From NCBI GenBank assembly GCA_022824865.1, contig JAJDZD010000046.1, forward strand, positions 62,001-126,000: a stretch of 64,000 bases of DNA. Direction: 5' to 3'. Of the stretch, positions 63,530-64,000 are shown piece after piece (the first letter of the stretch is position 1; each line of letters opens with the position of its first letter). Made by a program: the position numbers and the translations under genes. The stretch comes from Chloroflexota bacterium. Lineage in GTDB: Bacteria > Chloroflexota > UBA11872. The notes under the pieces are model-generated. The model did not search any database. It saw only the letters and a program-made list of their open reading frames with translations, and was not told where the DNA came from.

Positions 63530-64000
63530 GAGGGCTCGCTGAGATCGCGGGCGTAGCGGACCAGGTGGACCAGGCCGTGCCAGTCGTGGGTGCCTTCCGC
63601 GCCGTCAAAGTCCCAGCCGGTGGCCTCGTAGAACCGGCGGGTTGGCGGCAGGTCACGCAGGGTCCAGAGGACGGCGGCGCGATAGCCGCGGGCGCGAAGC
63701 GCCTTAGTCAGGGCACCGAGCAACGCTCGTCCCACACCGCGCCCCTGCCAATCAGGATGGACATAGAGCGCGCGAATTTCACCCACGTCGGATTCCAGGC
63801 AGGCGTCGCTCGCCGGTTCGGCCATGCCCATTCCGATGAACCGATCGCCAGCGCGGGCGACCAACACTGCCGATCCTGCGGTGTCTTCGATCACGTCGCG
63901 GCAGCGCTGGATACGGTGCGGCGGGAGCGTGAGGCCGTCCAGGAACTCGTCCGAGACAATTCCGCGGAAGCAGGCCTTCCAGGTGGCGATGCGTACAGCC
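63526..64000 (-). CDS. GNAT-family N-acetyltransferase (partial)
   Basis: Cut by the right window edge. The visible part reads RIATWKACFRGIVSDEFLDG at its start, then RALYVHPDWQGRGVGRALL (the acetyl-CoA loop Q-x-R-G-x-G) and RRFYEATGWDFDG, typical of the family. A GTG at 63894 is not the true start, since family-like sequence continues upstream of it. It is translated before tag in the same operon; the target is unknown. Confidence 0.85.
   Translation of the reverse strand, partial: AVRIATWKACFRGIVSDEFLDGLTLPPHRIQRCRDVIEDTAGSAVLVARAGDRFIGMGMAEPASDACLESDVGEIRALYVHPDWQGRGVGRALLGALTKALRARGYRAAVLWTLRDLPPTRRFYEATGWDFDGAEGTHDWHGLVHLVRYARDLSEPS

Overview
The window is GC-rich, densely coded bacterial chromosome, most likely from a member of the Chloroflexota (inference). 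The best lineage clue is the secreted SpoIID-like protein at 24.5-26.4 kb. It carries two C-terminal repeats of the ETGH...GF...GG...FG.P type common in secreted Chloroflexota proteins. The set of a lipoprotein-type efflux adaptor, a SUF operon of the SufU type and a FecR-like single-pass protein also fits. No rRNA, tRNA or CRISPR array was seen.

Layout. 1-9.4 kb: a truncated ABC exporter and an AI-2E-type permease (minus), uvrC (plus), then a minus-strand run with a CBS protein, an ArsB/NhaD-type permease, a nucleoside phosphorylase-like protein, two unknown proteins and a DUF3105 protein. 9.5-18.1 kb (mostly plus): gnd, yebC, the coupled ruvC-ruvA-ruvB set, acyP, a FecR-like gene, acpS and bifunctional nnr. 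18.1-22.0 kb (minus): recX, plsY, der, plsC and cmk, linking DNA repair, phospholipid synthesis and ribosome assembly. 22.3-27.8 kb: a small coiled-coil membrane protein, a TPP-dependent enzyme, the SpoIID-like protein and a ThyX with an unusual tail. 28.0-35.0 kb: kamA diverging from sufC-sufB-sufD-Rieske-sufS-sufU for Fe-S cluster assembly.

35.2-47.9 kb: an MFS transporter; a MacAB-like export operon (very long adaptor, FtsX-type permease broken by a frameshift, two ATPases, one with an AbrB-like tail); a possible ATP-grasp protein; a siroheme-type dehydrogenase; a zinc alcohol dehydrogenase; and an unknown protein.

47.9-60.1 kb is the accessory part. It holds a DNA-methyltransferase tail remnant, a membrane protein gene with an internal amber codon, and an overlapping AAA ATPase plus TOPRIM-like DUF4276 pair that looks like a split OLD/PARIS-type defence module. 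A DUF6338-like membrane protein follows with two overlapping small paralogues sharing an RPPPPEP core. There is also a protein joining a superinfection-immunity membrane domain to an Mrr-like nuclease domain, placed beside uvrA. Several interspersed repeat families lie between these genes, together with two arrays of 21-nt repeats and a perfect 27-bp inverted repeat. 60.1-64.0 kb returns to ordinary genes: a SAF-domain dehydrogenase, a HicB-like protein, a VOC protein, tag, and a GNAT acetyltransferase cut by the right edge.

Strongest candidates for something new are the ATPase/TOPRIM pair, the Imm-Mrr fusion, the DUF6338 cassette and the paired 21-nt arrays. All family names come from reading the translated sequence; no database search was run.
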